A stretch of 64,000 nucleotides of DNA from Desulfovibrio sp. JC010 (lineage in GTDB: Bacteria > Desulfobacterota > Desulfovibrionia > Desulfovibrionales > Desulfovibrionaceae), in contig NZ_VOIQ01000015.1 of assembly GCF_010470675.1 (NCBI RefSeq), positions 1 through 64,000 on the forward strand, read 5' to 3'. Under the pieces are notes generated by a model. The model saw only the letters and a list, made by a program, of their open reading frames with translations, searched no databases and had not been told where the DNA came from. Numbering within the stretch: the first letter of the stretch is position 1; each line of letters begins with the position of its first letter. Positions 33,003 through 41,198 of the stretch are shown here, piece after piece. A program made the translations under genes and the position numbers.

Positions 33003-33645
33003 GGCTATGTTCTACATAATATTTTAGAAGATCTATTCCTGTTTCGTATTCAATTGCTAGGTTTGAAGCTATGTCGTTTGGCCAATCCTCTTCCTCAATC
33101 AGCCAGCGTTCAAGGCGATCTGTGCTAAGATTTTCATTATTTCGGACAATAGAAATAATAAATGCAAACCATCTTTTCTGGTCTAGAGGATGTGACGATC
33201 CTGTTGATTTATTAGCGGCACGAGAGAACTTTAATATTTTATCGTAGCTGGCTGGGGAAATCCAATTGTCCATGCTTTGGGTGTCAGATGTTAGTTTAGT
33301 TTTGATAGCTTTTTGTTCACATAGACCTTGTATGTTTTCTTTATAAAAATCTGACAAAATATTATTGTATTCATTGGTCGATAGCTTGCCAATTTTCTTT
33401 GGCACAACGTTGCTTGCGTAAATAATATTTTCATCTTTTCTTGCGAAAACAATTACAGCAGCTTTGTTTGGAAGTTCATTGTCGTTTGAGAAAAAATATG
33501 CATGTTCGTTTAAGTCTTTTTTGAATTCTTTTTCTTTCTCTTTTTCTCGTACCCAACCGTTTTGTAGATTGATTTCCACTTCATGGAAAAAGTCATCTGT
33601 GGAGTTTTCAGTGATATGTATATAAAGCTCTTTGAAGACTTTCAT
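32992..33645 (-). CDS. Partner of the PIN-domain protein, unknown family
   Basis: Protein of 217 residues from ATG 33645, preceded by GAGGAG. It is acidic and helical, with DFFHEVEINLQNGWVREKEKEKEFKKDL near the N-terminus and a C-terminal RLERWLIEEEDWPNDIASNLAIEYETGIDLLKYY. No known domain is recognised. Its 3' end overlaps the PIN gene start, so the two are made together. It could be the antitoxin or a target-recognition subunit. Confidence 0.5.
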   Translation of the reverse strand: MKVFKELYIHITENSTDDFFHEVEINLQNGWVREKEKEKEFKKDLNEHAYFFSNDNELPNKAAVIVFARKDENIIYASNVVPKKIGKLSTNEYNNILSDFYKENIQGLCEQKAIKTKLTSDTQSMDNWISPASYDKILKFSRAANKSTGSSHPLDQKRWFAFIISIVRNNENLSTDRLERWLIEEEDWPNDIASNLAIEYETGIDLLKYYVEHSHDV

Positions 33646-33777
33646 ATTTGCTCCTCTAATTATGGAGATACAATTAATATTAAACATATGATGTATATCA
33701 AATATGATTGTCGAAGTCTAATTTAGAGTCTTATACTTTGTGGGTGTTTTTTTGTTCGATTGGATGAAGTCCCAAAA

Positions 33778-33813
33778 AAATCCCCCGCAGAGCATGAGCC
33801 TTGCGGGGGATTT
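33778..33813 (-). terminator. Terminator of the DUF1640-like gene
   Basis: AAATCCCCCGC (33778-33788) pairs with GCGGGGGATTT (33803-33813); on the minus strand a T-run follows. It ends the transcript of the 33860-34204 gene. Confidence 0.8.
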
Positions 33814-33859
33814 ACGTGCATTTTATCAATTATTCCAAAGCATGAAGCTGAATCGGATT

Positions 33860-34204
33860 TTAACCCAGCAACTTGACCAAAGCAGCAACCGTGGCCGCCT
33901 GAACCATGAGCATTCCAGCCATCCATTTGATGGTTTCAGATTTGGCGGCTTGAACTTCAGCCCTGATCTTGTTTTCCAAATTGGATTCAATGTTTTCCAC
34001 TTTGGTTTCAAGCCGGGTCATATCAGCCTTCAAGTTGCCCTCTACTTTATAAAGGTCAGCTCTGGTGACAAGTTCCTTTTTAGCTTCTTCAAGTTCTTGC
34101 TTGGATTTTTCTTCGTGCTTTTCAAGAACGTGGGCAATAACCTCTGCGGCTTCTTCTCCCACAGCTTTTTCAAGCTTTTTGGCATCATCAAAAAGTAAAA
34201 CCAT
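33860..34204 (-). CDS. DUF1640-like coiled-coil membrane protein
   Basis: Protein of 114 residues: a coiled coil from about 8 to 85 (KKLEKAVGEEAAEVIAHVLEKHEEKSKQ, then TRADLYKVEGNLKADMTRLETKVENIESNLENK) and one C-terminal membrane segment (IKWMAGMLMVQAATVAALVKLL). This is the layout of the DUF1640 (CCDC90-like) family common in phages and elements. A good AAGGAGA site precedes the ATG. Function unknown. Confidence 0.65.
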   Translation of the reverse strand: MVLLFDDAKKLEKAVGEEAAEVIAHVLEKHEEKSKQELEEAKKELVTRADLYKVEGNLKADMTRLETKVENIESNLENKIRAEVQAAKSETIKWMAGMLMVQAATVAALVKLLG

Positions 34205-34296
34205 TTCAGTCTCCTTATATATGAACTTTAACCACGATTGCAGGGCAGGTCAACGTGGGGGATTTTAATTTTTGGCAGCTTGAGTGGAAGACCCGC

Positions 34297-35442
34297 TCAA
34301 GCCGTAGTTTTCTTCTTCTGCATAGCCTTATACATATCCCCGGCAACCTCGCTGGCCCGCTGCATGGCGTCATCACGCAGATGGGCATATCTTTGAACCA
34401 TGGCGGGGCTTTTGTGGGTGAGCAGCTTTTGCAGGGTGTACATATCCACCTGCCCGGAGCTGGCGAGGGTAGAGGCGAAGACATGCCGTAAGCCGTGCAT
34501 GGGGCGGAAGTCTTTGGGCAGCCCCGCATTGGTGCGGATACGCTCAAGAGGTTCGCGCATGTCTTTAACGTGTCCTTCAAATCTACCGGGGAATATCCAT
34601 TCGGAGTTGCCGGTTCTGGTCTGCTGATCTTCCAGAACATTTCTGGCCGGGGTGTTTATGGGGATACGCTGATCAATTCCGCCCTTTGGATCACGGATCA
34701 AAATGAAACCGCGCTCGAAATCAATATCCTGCCATTGCAGCCTGTAAATTTCGCCTTTGCGCATGCCTGTGTACAGGGCCATGAGCATGAGGCTGCCTGC
34801 TGACTTATTCGGTTCGTTCTCAATCGCTTCTAGAAGTCTTGCCAGTTGTTTGCCGGTCAGGTCTTCGGTTTTAGTGTTGTTGAGCTTTGGCATTTCAAAA
34901 TGAAGCCGACCGGAATTGATAGGTTCGCAGAGTCCACGCTTGGCTGCGAAATTCAGGATACGTTTCAGCAGGACCAAGCCCTGTTTGACTGTGCCGGGAG
35001 CAAGGCCGCGATCCTGAAGTTTGCGGCGGAGGTTGTCCACATCCAGCGTGGTGATTTCTTCGGGCAGCTTGTTGCCAAAATCCTTGAGCAGGTAACTGCG
35101 CCAGCGGTTGCGGTCGTCTTTTATACTCTTGTTTTCCTGCTTGGCGTCATAAAAGGCTTCCCAGAGTCTGCTGACGTTCTTCTGGGCGCGTTTGGTGCGG
35201 ACTTTCTCTCTACGTTCTTCATTGGAGTCGACTCTGCCTTCAATGCGCAGCACTCGTAGTCGATTGGCTTTGGCTGGTGTCATGCGGTCCTGATGCTGGC
35301 GACCGGCTTTCTCTTCGATGGATTTTCCGTTCTTATAATAACGGATGTAGTAGATTCTCTCATTTGCCCCGGTTGTGGGGTTGGTGCTGGTGATGTAAAA
35401 CACGCCTTTGTATGCGGTTTTATTTCTTTTTTTGGCAGCCAT
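34297..35442 (-). CDS. int: Tyrosine integrase of element B
   Basis: Integrase of 381 residues from ATG 35442 (AAGGT upstream). Catalytic residues are in YTGMRKGEIYRLQW (Arg), MHGLRHVFASTLASSG (His-x-x-Arg-His), LLTHKSPAM and VQRYAHLRDD (Tyr). It is only distantly like integrase A, although both elements sit in the same tRNA site. It is 233 bases from att copy 2 and next to the TTCCCCAT arm repeats. Confidence 0.9.
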   Translation of the reverse strand: MAAKKRNKTAYKGVFYITSTNPTTGANERIYYIRYYKNGKSIEEKAGRQHQDRMTPAKANRLRVLRIEGRVDSNEERREKVRTKRAQKNVSRLWEAFYDAKQENKSIKDDRNRWRSYLLKDFGNKLPEEITTLDVDNLRRKLQDRGLAPGTVKQGLVLLKRILNFAAKRGLCEPINSGRLHFEMPKLNNTKTEDLTGKQLARLLEAIENEPNKSAGSLMLMALYTGMRKGEIYRLQWQDIDFERGFILIRDPKGGIDQRIPINTPARNVLEDQQTRTGNSEWIFPGRFEGHVKDMREPLERIRTNAGLPKDFRPMHGLRHVFASTLASSGQVDMYTLQKLLTHKSPAMVQRYAHLRDDAMQRASEVAGDMYKAMQKKKTTA

Positions 35443-35536
35443 GACCTTACCTTTTTTACCTGTTTGTGGGGAAGAGCAATTTTTGCTCGAATTTCCCATA
35501 ATTCATCCGTGGGATTCCGCAGGGGTGGGGCGTGTA

Positions 35537-35556
35537 TTCCCCATGCTATTCCCCAT
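35537..35556. repeat. TTCCCCAT arm-type repeats, right end of element B
   Basis: TTCCCCAT at 35537-35544 and 35549-35556, 12 bp apart and followed by AAAATC-like sequence, matching the pair at the left end (26052, 26064). Confidence 0.5.
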
Positions 35557-35674
35557 AAAAATCCCTAAATAAGGTAATTTTTGCTTAAATCATATAAGGT
35601 AGGTTAAAGAGTGTTGTTCTTTGAATTAAACAACTTATGGCTTCGTTAAGGCGGGATAAATTCGGCAGACCGGT

Positions 35675-35767
35675 ACTCTTAATCCGTTGGTTCAAGGTTC
35701 AAGTCCTTGGTGGCCTACCACAGTAAATACAGGGTGTTAGACGTTTAGTCTAGCACCCTTTTACTTT
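35675..35767 (+). mobile_element. Attachment site copy 2 (attR of element B)
   Basis: Identical to 25946-26038. The CCA end of the tRNA-Lys fragment is at 35718-35720. To the right the sequence is no longer element-like: a terminator at 35782-35814 and then about 340 AT-rich bases ahead of hydA with no visible gene. Confidence 0.85.
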
Positions 35768-35781
35768 ATGTGAAAGATAAC

Positions 35782-35814
35782 CGTCCTGAACATCATGTTC
35801 GGGACGTTTTTTTT
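35782..35814 (+). terminator. Intrinsic terminator after attR
   Basis: CGTCCTGAAC, loop ATCAT, GTTCGGGACG, then eight Ts. It probably belonged to the region downstream of the tRNA gene before integration. Confidence 0.75.
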
Positions 35815-36129
35815 GTATTTTCTCAATTTATTGTGATGCATATTACTCTGGGTTGCTCATGAAGGTTTGCGGTTGTTTAATCAGTTTGCTTGCTATTGTG
35901 CTGCTCATTCATTTGCTGATAAATCCTTCTCTTTTCCATCACGATTTTAAATTTTTCATAAAGTAATTAGTGGGCTATGTAGGTCTACCCAAATATTATT
36001 GCATGTTTTTGGATTTATTTTGTCAGGAGCAGTCTGCTTTTGGATGATTCATTGACATGCATATTGAAAGTGTAATAGTGCATTTCTAGTGTTACGTTTT
36101 TAATATTTGTATTTGGTGTGTTTGATGTT

Positions 36130-36149
36130 TTGTTAACTAATTTTAACAA
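36130..36149. promoter_or_regulatory. Palindrome TTGTTAA-N6-TTAACAA upstream of hydA
   Basis: A perfect 7-bp inverted repeat with 6-base spacer just before the GGAGG of hydA. The arms equal those of Rex (NADH sensor) sites, whose usual form has a 4-base spacer; an FNR/CRP-like site is the other option. A repressor here would block the hydrogenase promoter or ribosome site. Confidence 0.5.
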
Positions 36150-36161
36150 AGGAGGCCATGC

Positions 36162-37496
36162 ATGTCAGGATGTGCGCCTAAGTCCCCGCCTGCCGGGGCG
36201 GCTGCGGTTCAGCCTGCTGTGAATGAAAATGCCAAACGAATGGAGGGTGTTGAGTACAGTCTTTACGCTCCTCCTGTTGGAGTGGATTCAGATACTGTCC
36301 AGTTTGTGCGGGTGGATGAAGCTAAATGTGAGGGCTGCGGTGCGTGCGAGGAGTACTGCGCCAGCGGTGCTATTCAGTCCATCAATGATGACGGCATCCA
36401 CCGCATTGTTGATCCTGTCGCCTGTATGAACTGCGGTCAGTGTCTTACCAACTGTCCGTACGGTGCCATTTACGAGGGTGTTTCTTTCGTGGATGAGCTT
36501 GCGGCCAAGCTTAAGGACCCGGATACCGTTGTTGTATCCATGCCTGCTCCGGCTGTTCGTTACGGTCTGGGTGAATGTTTCGGTGCTGCCACCGGGACCT
36601 ATGTCGGCGGCAAGATGCATGCGGCCCTGCGTAAACTTGGATTCGACTACATCTGGGATAACGAGTTCACTGCTGACGTAACCATCATGGAAGAAGGCAC
36701 CGAGCTTCTCAACAGGGTGAAGAGTCAGGGTTCCAAAGACGCCATGCCTTTGCCGCAGTTTACTTCCTGTTGTCCGGGCTGGGTAAAGTTTGCGGAAACC
36801 TTTTATCCCGACCTGATTCCTAACCTGTCCACCTGTAAATCACCTATCGGTATGCTTGGTCCCTTGGCTAAAACATACGGTGCAAAGGAAACAAAGACAG
36901 ACGGTAAAAAGATTTACACTGTTTCCATTATGCCCTGTATCGCCAAGAAGTACGAAGGTGTGCGCGGTGAGCTTGATGACGGCGGATTTGACCGTGACAT
37001 TGACGCCACTATCAACACCCGTGAGCTTGCTTACATGATCAAGGCTGCCGGTATTGATTTCAACAGCCTGCCTGACGAAGATCCTGATCCGGTCCTTGGT
37101 GAATCCACCGGTGCGGCTACCATCTTCGGTAACAGCGGCGGGGTAATGGAAGCGGCCCTCAGGCTTGCTTACGAAGTTCTTTCCGGTACCAAGCTTGCCA
37201 ACCCTGATATCAAGGTTGTTCGTACCCACGAGGGTATAAACACTGCTGATGTTGAGGTTCCCAACTTTGGAACCGTGAAAGTAGCCGTTGCCAGCGGTCT
37301 GGATAATGCAGCCAAGCTTTGCGAAGAAGTGCGCGCAGGTAAATCTCCTTATCATTTTATTGAGATTATGACCTGTCCCGGCGGTTGCGTTAACGGTGGC
37401 GGACAGCCCCTTGATCCTGAAATCCGGGCATCCCTGTTCAGGTCTACTGTGGCTCAGATCAACAAGCGGTTCAGAGCCCGCAAAATCAAGGCATAA
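36162..37496 (+). CDS. hydA: [FeFe] hydrogenase large subunit
   Basis: Catalytic subunit of 444 residues of the periplasmic Desulfovibrio-type [FeFe] hydrogenase (H2 uptake or production with cytochrome c3). Two ferredoxin clusters are bound by CEGCGACEEYC and CMNCGQCLTNC (about residues 56-100). The H-cluster motifs are FTSCCPGW (L1), MPCIAKKYE (L2) and EIMTCPGGCVNGGGQ (L3). There is no own signal peptide; export must rely on HydB. GGAGG is 6 bases upstream. The N-terminus is about 20 residues longer than in D. vulgaris HydA and Ala/Pro rich. Confidence 0.95.
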   Translation: MSGCAPKSPPAGAAAVQPAVNENAKRMEGVEYSLYAPPVGVDSDTVQFVRVDEAKCEGCGACEEYCASGAIQSINDDGIHRIVDPVACMNCGQCLTNCPYGAIYEGVSFVDELAAKLKDPDTVVVSMPAPAVRYGLGECFGAATGTYVGGKMHAALRKLGFDYIWDNEFTADVTIMEEGTELLNRVKSQGSKDAMPLPQFTSCCPGWVKFAETFYPDLIPNLSTCKSPIGMLGPLAKTYGAKETKTDGKKIYTVSIMPCIAKKYEGVRGELDDGGFDRDIDATINTRELAYMIKAAGIDFNSLPDEDPDPVLGESTGAATIFGNSGGVMEAALRLAYEVLSGTKLANPDIKVVRTHEGINTADVEVPNFGTVKVAVASGLDNAAKLCEEVRAGKSPYHFIEIMTCPGGCVNGGGQPLDPEIRASLFRSTVAQINKRFRARKIKA

Positions 37497-37508
37497 GGAG
37501 AAACTGAT

Positions 37509-37847
37509 ATGAAATTAAGCAGACGCAGTTTCATCAAGGCCGCAGGTGCTGTGGCCGGTTATGCGGTTCTGGGTGTGAATATCGCTAAAGAGGCAGCAGC
37601 AGAAGTCATGGACTTTGTTGCCCGCCGCCAGAACTCCGTTTATGCGGCTGATGCGAATAAAAAGATCTACAAGTACAGAAAATCACAGGATAACCCCATG
37701 ATCGTAAAAATCTACGATCCTAAAACCGGTTTCCTGCATGACGGTCCTTGCGGACATGAATCCCACCATCTGCTGCATACGCATTATTATGATCGCAGCA
37801 AAAAGCTTAATGCTTTGAAAGAAAAAGGCATCGAGCTGAATCTCTAA
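37509..37847 (+). CDS. hydB: [FeFe] hydrogenase small subunit
   Basis: Small subunit of 112 residues. The N-terminus KLSRRSFIKAAGAVAGYAVLG is a twin-arginine signal that carries the folded HydAB dimer to the periplasm. The following region (YKYRKSQDNPMIVKIYDP, GPCGHESHHLLHTHYYDR) is the typical small-subunit tail that wraps HydA. It lies 12 bases after hydA. Confidence 0.95.
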   Translation: MKLSRRSFIKAAGAVAGYAVLGVNIAKEAAAEVMDFVARRQNSVYAADANKKIYKYRKSQDNPMIVKIYDPKTGFLHDGPCGHESHHLLHTHYYDRSKKLNALKEKGIELNL

Positions 37848-38058
37848 GAAAAATATGCATGCGTCAGCCTGAGGTGAGGATTCATCTGGCCCAAGGGTAG
37901 GCGCAGGTTTCGGAGGCTGTTGTGAAACAGCCAGTGTCTTTCTTACCGGCAAATTACCGAGGAAAAGGGTCCGTCCTGACTTCCTGCAGGGGTTTCCCCG
38001 GCAAGCTCCGGAAGCTGTCAGCTGCTTCTTTACTTCGACCATTGCGGAGCCTTTTTAA
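37848..38058 (+). ncRNA. Possible structured leader between hydB and the TM1266-type gene
   Basis: These 211 bases have no gene but several stems: GGCTGTT/AACAGCC with a GTGA loop at 37915-37932 and GGGG/CCCC pairings around 37989-38000. The strand is GC-rich and keeps purine-rich loops (GAGGAAAAGGG). It does not match a riboswitch class I know; the GCCACTG box of cobalamin switches is absent. It may be a terminator-leader or an attenuator separating structural from maturation genes. Confidence 0.3.
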
Positions 38059-38301
38059 ATGGATAAGCGTTTGGGAATTATAGGAATAACCATCAAAGAC
38101 AGATATAAATCAGCACCGAAGGTCAACCGGACCTTGAGTGAACATGGAGAAATTATTGTAGGGCGCATGGGACTTCCTTTCCGCGAAAAGGGCGTGAATG
38201 TCATCGGTATAATTATCGAGGCAACCACGGACGAGGTCGGGGCATTAACCGGGCAACTGGGCATGCTTCAAGGTGTAAAAGTCAAATCACTTCTCGTGTA
38301 G
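38059..38301 (+). CDS. TM1266-type iron-only hydrogenase system regulator
   Basis: Protein of 80 residues with the conserved LGIIGITIKDR N-terminus and GRMGLPFREKGVNVIGIIIEATTDEVGALTGQLGMLQGVKVKSLL, the pattern of the TM1266 family (putative regulator with an ACT/NikR-like ferredoxin fold) that is linked to [FeFe] hydrogenase maturation genes. It opens the maturation operon, 15 bases before hydG. Confidence 0.85.
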   Translation: MDKRLGIIGITIKDRYKSAPKVNRTLSEHGEIIVGRMGLPFREKGVNVIGIIIEATTDEVGALTGQLGMLQGVKVKSLLV

Positions 38302-38315
38302 GAAAGGATACAATC

Positions 38316-39740
38316 ATGAATAAGAATGCCACCCTTGGAACCGGTCTTGAACCATTTATCGATGAAGAGCTTATCTGGTCGGAAATTGAAAAAGCCACCG
38401 ACCCGGAACCATCACTTGTCCGCGACATCATAGCAAAAGCCAAAGAGAGAAAAGGTCTTTCTCCCTTTGAGGCGGCGGTTTTGCTGAAGAATACGGACAA
38501 AGAGTTGGATAATGAAATTTTCGAAGCAGCCATTGAAGTAAAAAAGGGAATTTACGGAAACAGGCTGGTTCTTTTTGCCCCTCTGTACATTTCTAACGAA
38601 TGCGTAAACCAGTGTGCGTACTGTGGTTTCAACGCCACCAACAATGATCTTCAGCGTCGGACCCTCAGTGCCGAGGAAATTCATAAGGAAGTGGAGGTTC
38701 TTGAAGATCAAGGCCACAAGCGTCTGTTGCTGGTTTACGGCGAGCATCCCAAATACGATGCCGACTGGATTGCGCAGAGCGTACGGGATGTTTATTCCGT
38801 AACTTCCCGCAAAAGCGGTGAAATCCGCAGGGTCAACATCAACTGTGCGCCGCTGGATGTTGAAGGGTTCAGGAAACTGCACGAGGTGGGTATCGGAACC
38901 TACCAGTGTTTTCACGAAACCTACCATCGGGAAACCTACAAGAAATACCACCTCGCCGGACGCAAAACCGATTACAACTGGCGTCTTTATGCCATGCACC
39001 GGGCCATGGAAGCCGGGATCGATGATGTGGGTATGGGCGCGCTTTTCGGCCTTTTTGATCCGGTGTTCGAGGTCATGGGGCTTCTTTACCATGCCAGGCA
39101 GCTTGAGATTGACCACGGCGTAGGGCCGCACACCATTTCTTTTCCCCGCATTGAACCTGCCCAGAATTCGGAGCTGGCATTTAATCCTCCTTACCTTTCT
39201 TCGGATCATAATTTTAAAAAGATTGTGGCAACACTTCGTCTGACCGTGCCTTACACCGGTTTGATCCTTACTACCCGTGAAAATGCACAGTTCCGCAAGG
39301 AGCTTGTTGAGGTCGGTGTTTCCCAGATGTCCGCCGGATCAAGAACCTACCCCGGTGCCTATAGCGATCCCGAATATGACCGTCCTGATGTGCAGCAGTT
39401 CTGCATCGGCGACAGCCGTTCCCTTGATGAAACCATTCGTTCCATTGTCGGCGAGCATGGCTATGTTCCTTCATGGTGTACTGCCTGTTACCGTCTTGGA
39501 CGTACCGGAGAGCATTTCATGGAACTTGCCAAGACCGGATTTATCCAGAAATTCTGCCTGCCCAACGGATTGCTGACTTTTAAGGAGTACCTTGAGGATT
39601 ACGCATCCGAGGAAACCAAAAGAGTCGGTGAAGAGTTGATCAGGAATGAATTGGAAACCTATGCCGATCCTGATCGCCGCAAGCTGCTCACTGACCGCCT
39701 TAGCCGTATGGAAAAAGGCGAGCGCGACCTCTATATATAA
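38316..39740 (+). CDS. hydG: HydG, radical SAM tyrosine lyase
   Basis: Maturase of 474 residues that cleaves tyrosine to give the CO and CN ligands of the H-cluster. The radical SAM motif CVNQCAYCGFNATN is near residue 97. The second cluster is bound at the C-terminus by CTACYRLGRTGEHF and the following FIQKFC. Both are present and intact. First of the classic maturases in the operon hydG, aspA, unknown gene, hydE, hydF. Confidence 0.95.
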   Translation: MNKNATLGTGLEPFIDEELIWSEIEKATDPEPSLVRDIIAKAKERKGLSPFEAAVLLKNTDKELDNEIFEAAIEVKKGIYGNRLVLFAPLYISNECVNQCAYCGFNATNNDLQRRTLSAEEIHKEVEVLEDQGHKRLLLVYGEHPKYDADWIAQSVRDVYSVTSRKSGEIRRVNINCAPLDVEGFRKLHEVGIGTYQCFHETYHRETYKKYHLAGRKTDYNWRLYAMHRAMEAGIDDVGMGALFGLFDPVFEVMGLLYHARQLEIDHGVGPHTISFPRIEPAQNSELAFNPPYLSSDHNFKKIVATLRLTVPYTGLILTTRENAQFRKELVEVGVSQMSAGSRTYPGAYSDPEYDRPDVQQFCIGDSRSLDETIRSIVGEHGYVPSWCTACYRLGRTGEHFMELAKTGFIQKFCLPNGLLTFKEYLEDYASEETKRVGEELIRNELETYADPDRRKLLTDRLSRMEKGERDLYI

Positions 39741-39758
39741 TTAGAATCCGGAGGAAAT

Positions 39759-41198
39759 ATGTCTGAACCCGGAAGCAACGCTTTCCGAATTGAGAAAGAC
39801 GGGCTGGGTGAAATGGAGCTCCCGGCCGGAGCGTATTACGGCATCCATACCCGGCGGGCCATGCTTAATTTCCCGCTATCGGATTCACGAATCCATGAGC
39901 GGTTTATCTGTGCATTTGGGCAGGTGAAAGAGGCATGTGCTGCTGTAAACATGAAGCTCGGGTTTATGGATGACAGGATCGGAAGGGCGGTTCTAACGGC
40001 ATGCAGAGATGTTTCCTCCGGGAAATTTAACAGCAGCATAGTGGGTGATCCCTATCAGGGCGGTGCCGGGACTTCCACCAATATGAATTTTAATGAAGTC
40101 ATCGCCAACAGGTCCGTTGAAATTCTGGGTGGTGAGCTTGGTGATTACGGGCTGGTCCATCCTGTTGACCATGTGAACATGCATCAGTCCACCAATGATG
40201 TTTATCCCACGGCCTTGAAAGTGGCAGTCCTTGCCCTGCTTGTTGATCTGGAAAAAGAGGTCGCAAAGCTGCAGGAGGAATTGCAGCAAAAAGAAGATGA
40301 ATTTTCACGGGTGGTCAAAGTGGGGCGGACGCAGCTGATGGACGCTGTGCCCATGACCATGGGTATGACTTTCGGAGCTTTTGCCGATGCTGTAGCCCGT
40401 GACCGCTGGCGCATTTTTAAGTGCCGGGAGAGGATCAAAAAGGTCAATCTTGGCGGTACAGCTGTGGGTACGGGGCTTGGTGCTCCGCGTGACTACATTC
40501 TTCAGGTTGCCGGGGAACTTAAGAATATATGCGGCCTGCCTGTCTCAAGGGCGGAAAATCTCATTGATGCCACCCAGAATTCCGATTCTTTTGTGGAAGT
40601 TTCCGGCATGCTCAAGTCCTACGCAGCAAATCTGATGAAGATTTCAAACGATTTGCGTTTGCTGGGCAGCGGTCCGGCTGCCGGGCTTGCAGAGATCAGA
40701 CTGCCTGCCCGCCAGTGCGGTTCATCCATCATGGCCGGGAAGATCAATCCGGTCATACCTGAATCCGTAGCGCAGGTGGCTTTGCAGGTTATGGGCAATG
40801 ATCAGACCATCACCCTTGCGGCTTCCATGGCCCAGCTGGAACTTAATCAGTTTATGCCGCTGCTGGCGCATAATCTGCTTAGTTCTTTGAGTCTGCTGCT
40901 GAATGTAACCCGGAGTTTTACACGCAATTGTGTGCAGGGGATTACTGCTGCCGAGGACCGTTGCCGCGAGCACGTTGAATCAAGTTATGCGCTGGGAACC
41001 GTTCTGGTTCCTGTTCTGGGATATGATTCCGTGGAGAAGCTTGTGGTCAGTTGCCGAAAATCCGGGCGTTCTTTGCGTGAGGAGATTATTTATCAGGGGA
41101 TTGCCGGGGCTGATGAGGTTGATGAACTTTTGTCGCCGCAGAGGCTTTGCAAGCAGGGCTTCACTCCGGACGAAGTGAAGGGGGTACGTAAGATATGA
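39759..41198 (+). CDS. aspA: Aspartate ammonia-lyase
   Basis: Fumarase/aspartase-family enzyme of 479 residues: aspartate to fumarate and ammonia. Motifs are AGTSTNMNFNEVIANR and the signature GSSIMAGKINPVIPE. It has a GGAGGAAAT site and lies inside the hydrogenase maturation operon, a linkage seen in other anaerobes. A local ammonia supply for the bridging amine of the H-cluster is a plausible role but not shown. Confidence 0.9.
   Translation: MSEPGSNAFRIEKDGLGEMELPAGAYYGIHTRRAMLNFPLSDSRIHERFICAFGQVKEACAAVNMKLGFMDDRIGRAVLTACRDVSSGKFNSSIVGDPYQGGAGTSTNMNFNEVIANRSVEILGGELGDYGLVHPVDHVNMHQSTNDVYPTALKVAVLALLVDLEKEVAKLQEELQQKEDEFSRVVKVGRTQLMDAVPMTMGMTFGAFADAVARDRWRIFKCRERIKKVNLGGTAVGTGLGAPRDYILQVAGELKNICGLPVSRAENLIDATQNSDSFVEVSGMLKSYAANLMKISNDLRLLGSGPAAGLAEIRLPARQCGSSIMAGKINPVIPESVAQVALQVMGNDQTITLAASMAQLELNQFMPLLAHNLLSSLSLLLNVTRSFTRNCVQGITAAEDRCREHVESSYALGTVLVPVLGYDSVEKLVVSCRKSGRSLREEIIYQGIAGADEVDELLSPQRLCKQGFTPDEVKGVRKI

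Larger units (their letters stand above)
26039..35767. mobile_element. Element B: 9.7-kb mobilizable element
   Basis: Region between the two 93-bp att copies. It carries an integrase next to its right end, an AlpA-type regulator, a replication-like protein, mobC, a relaxase, and cargo genes, but no mating-pair genes. This is the content of an integrative mobilizable element. It would rely on a conjugative helper; element A, directly next to it, has IncP-like transfer genes. Confidence 0.8.

Noticed and set aside
37848-38058. Cobalamin riboswitch
   Set aside because: The conserved GCCACTG box and the expected spacing are not found; the downstream gene is not B12-related.
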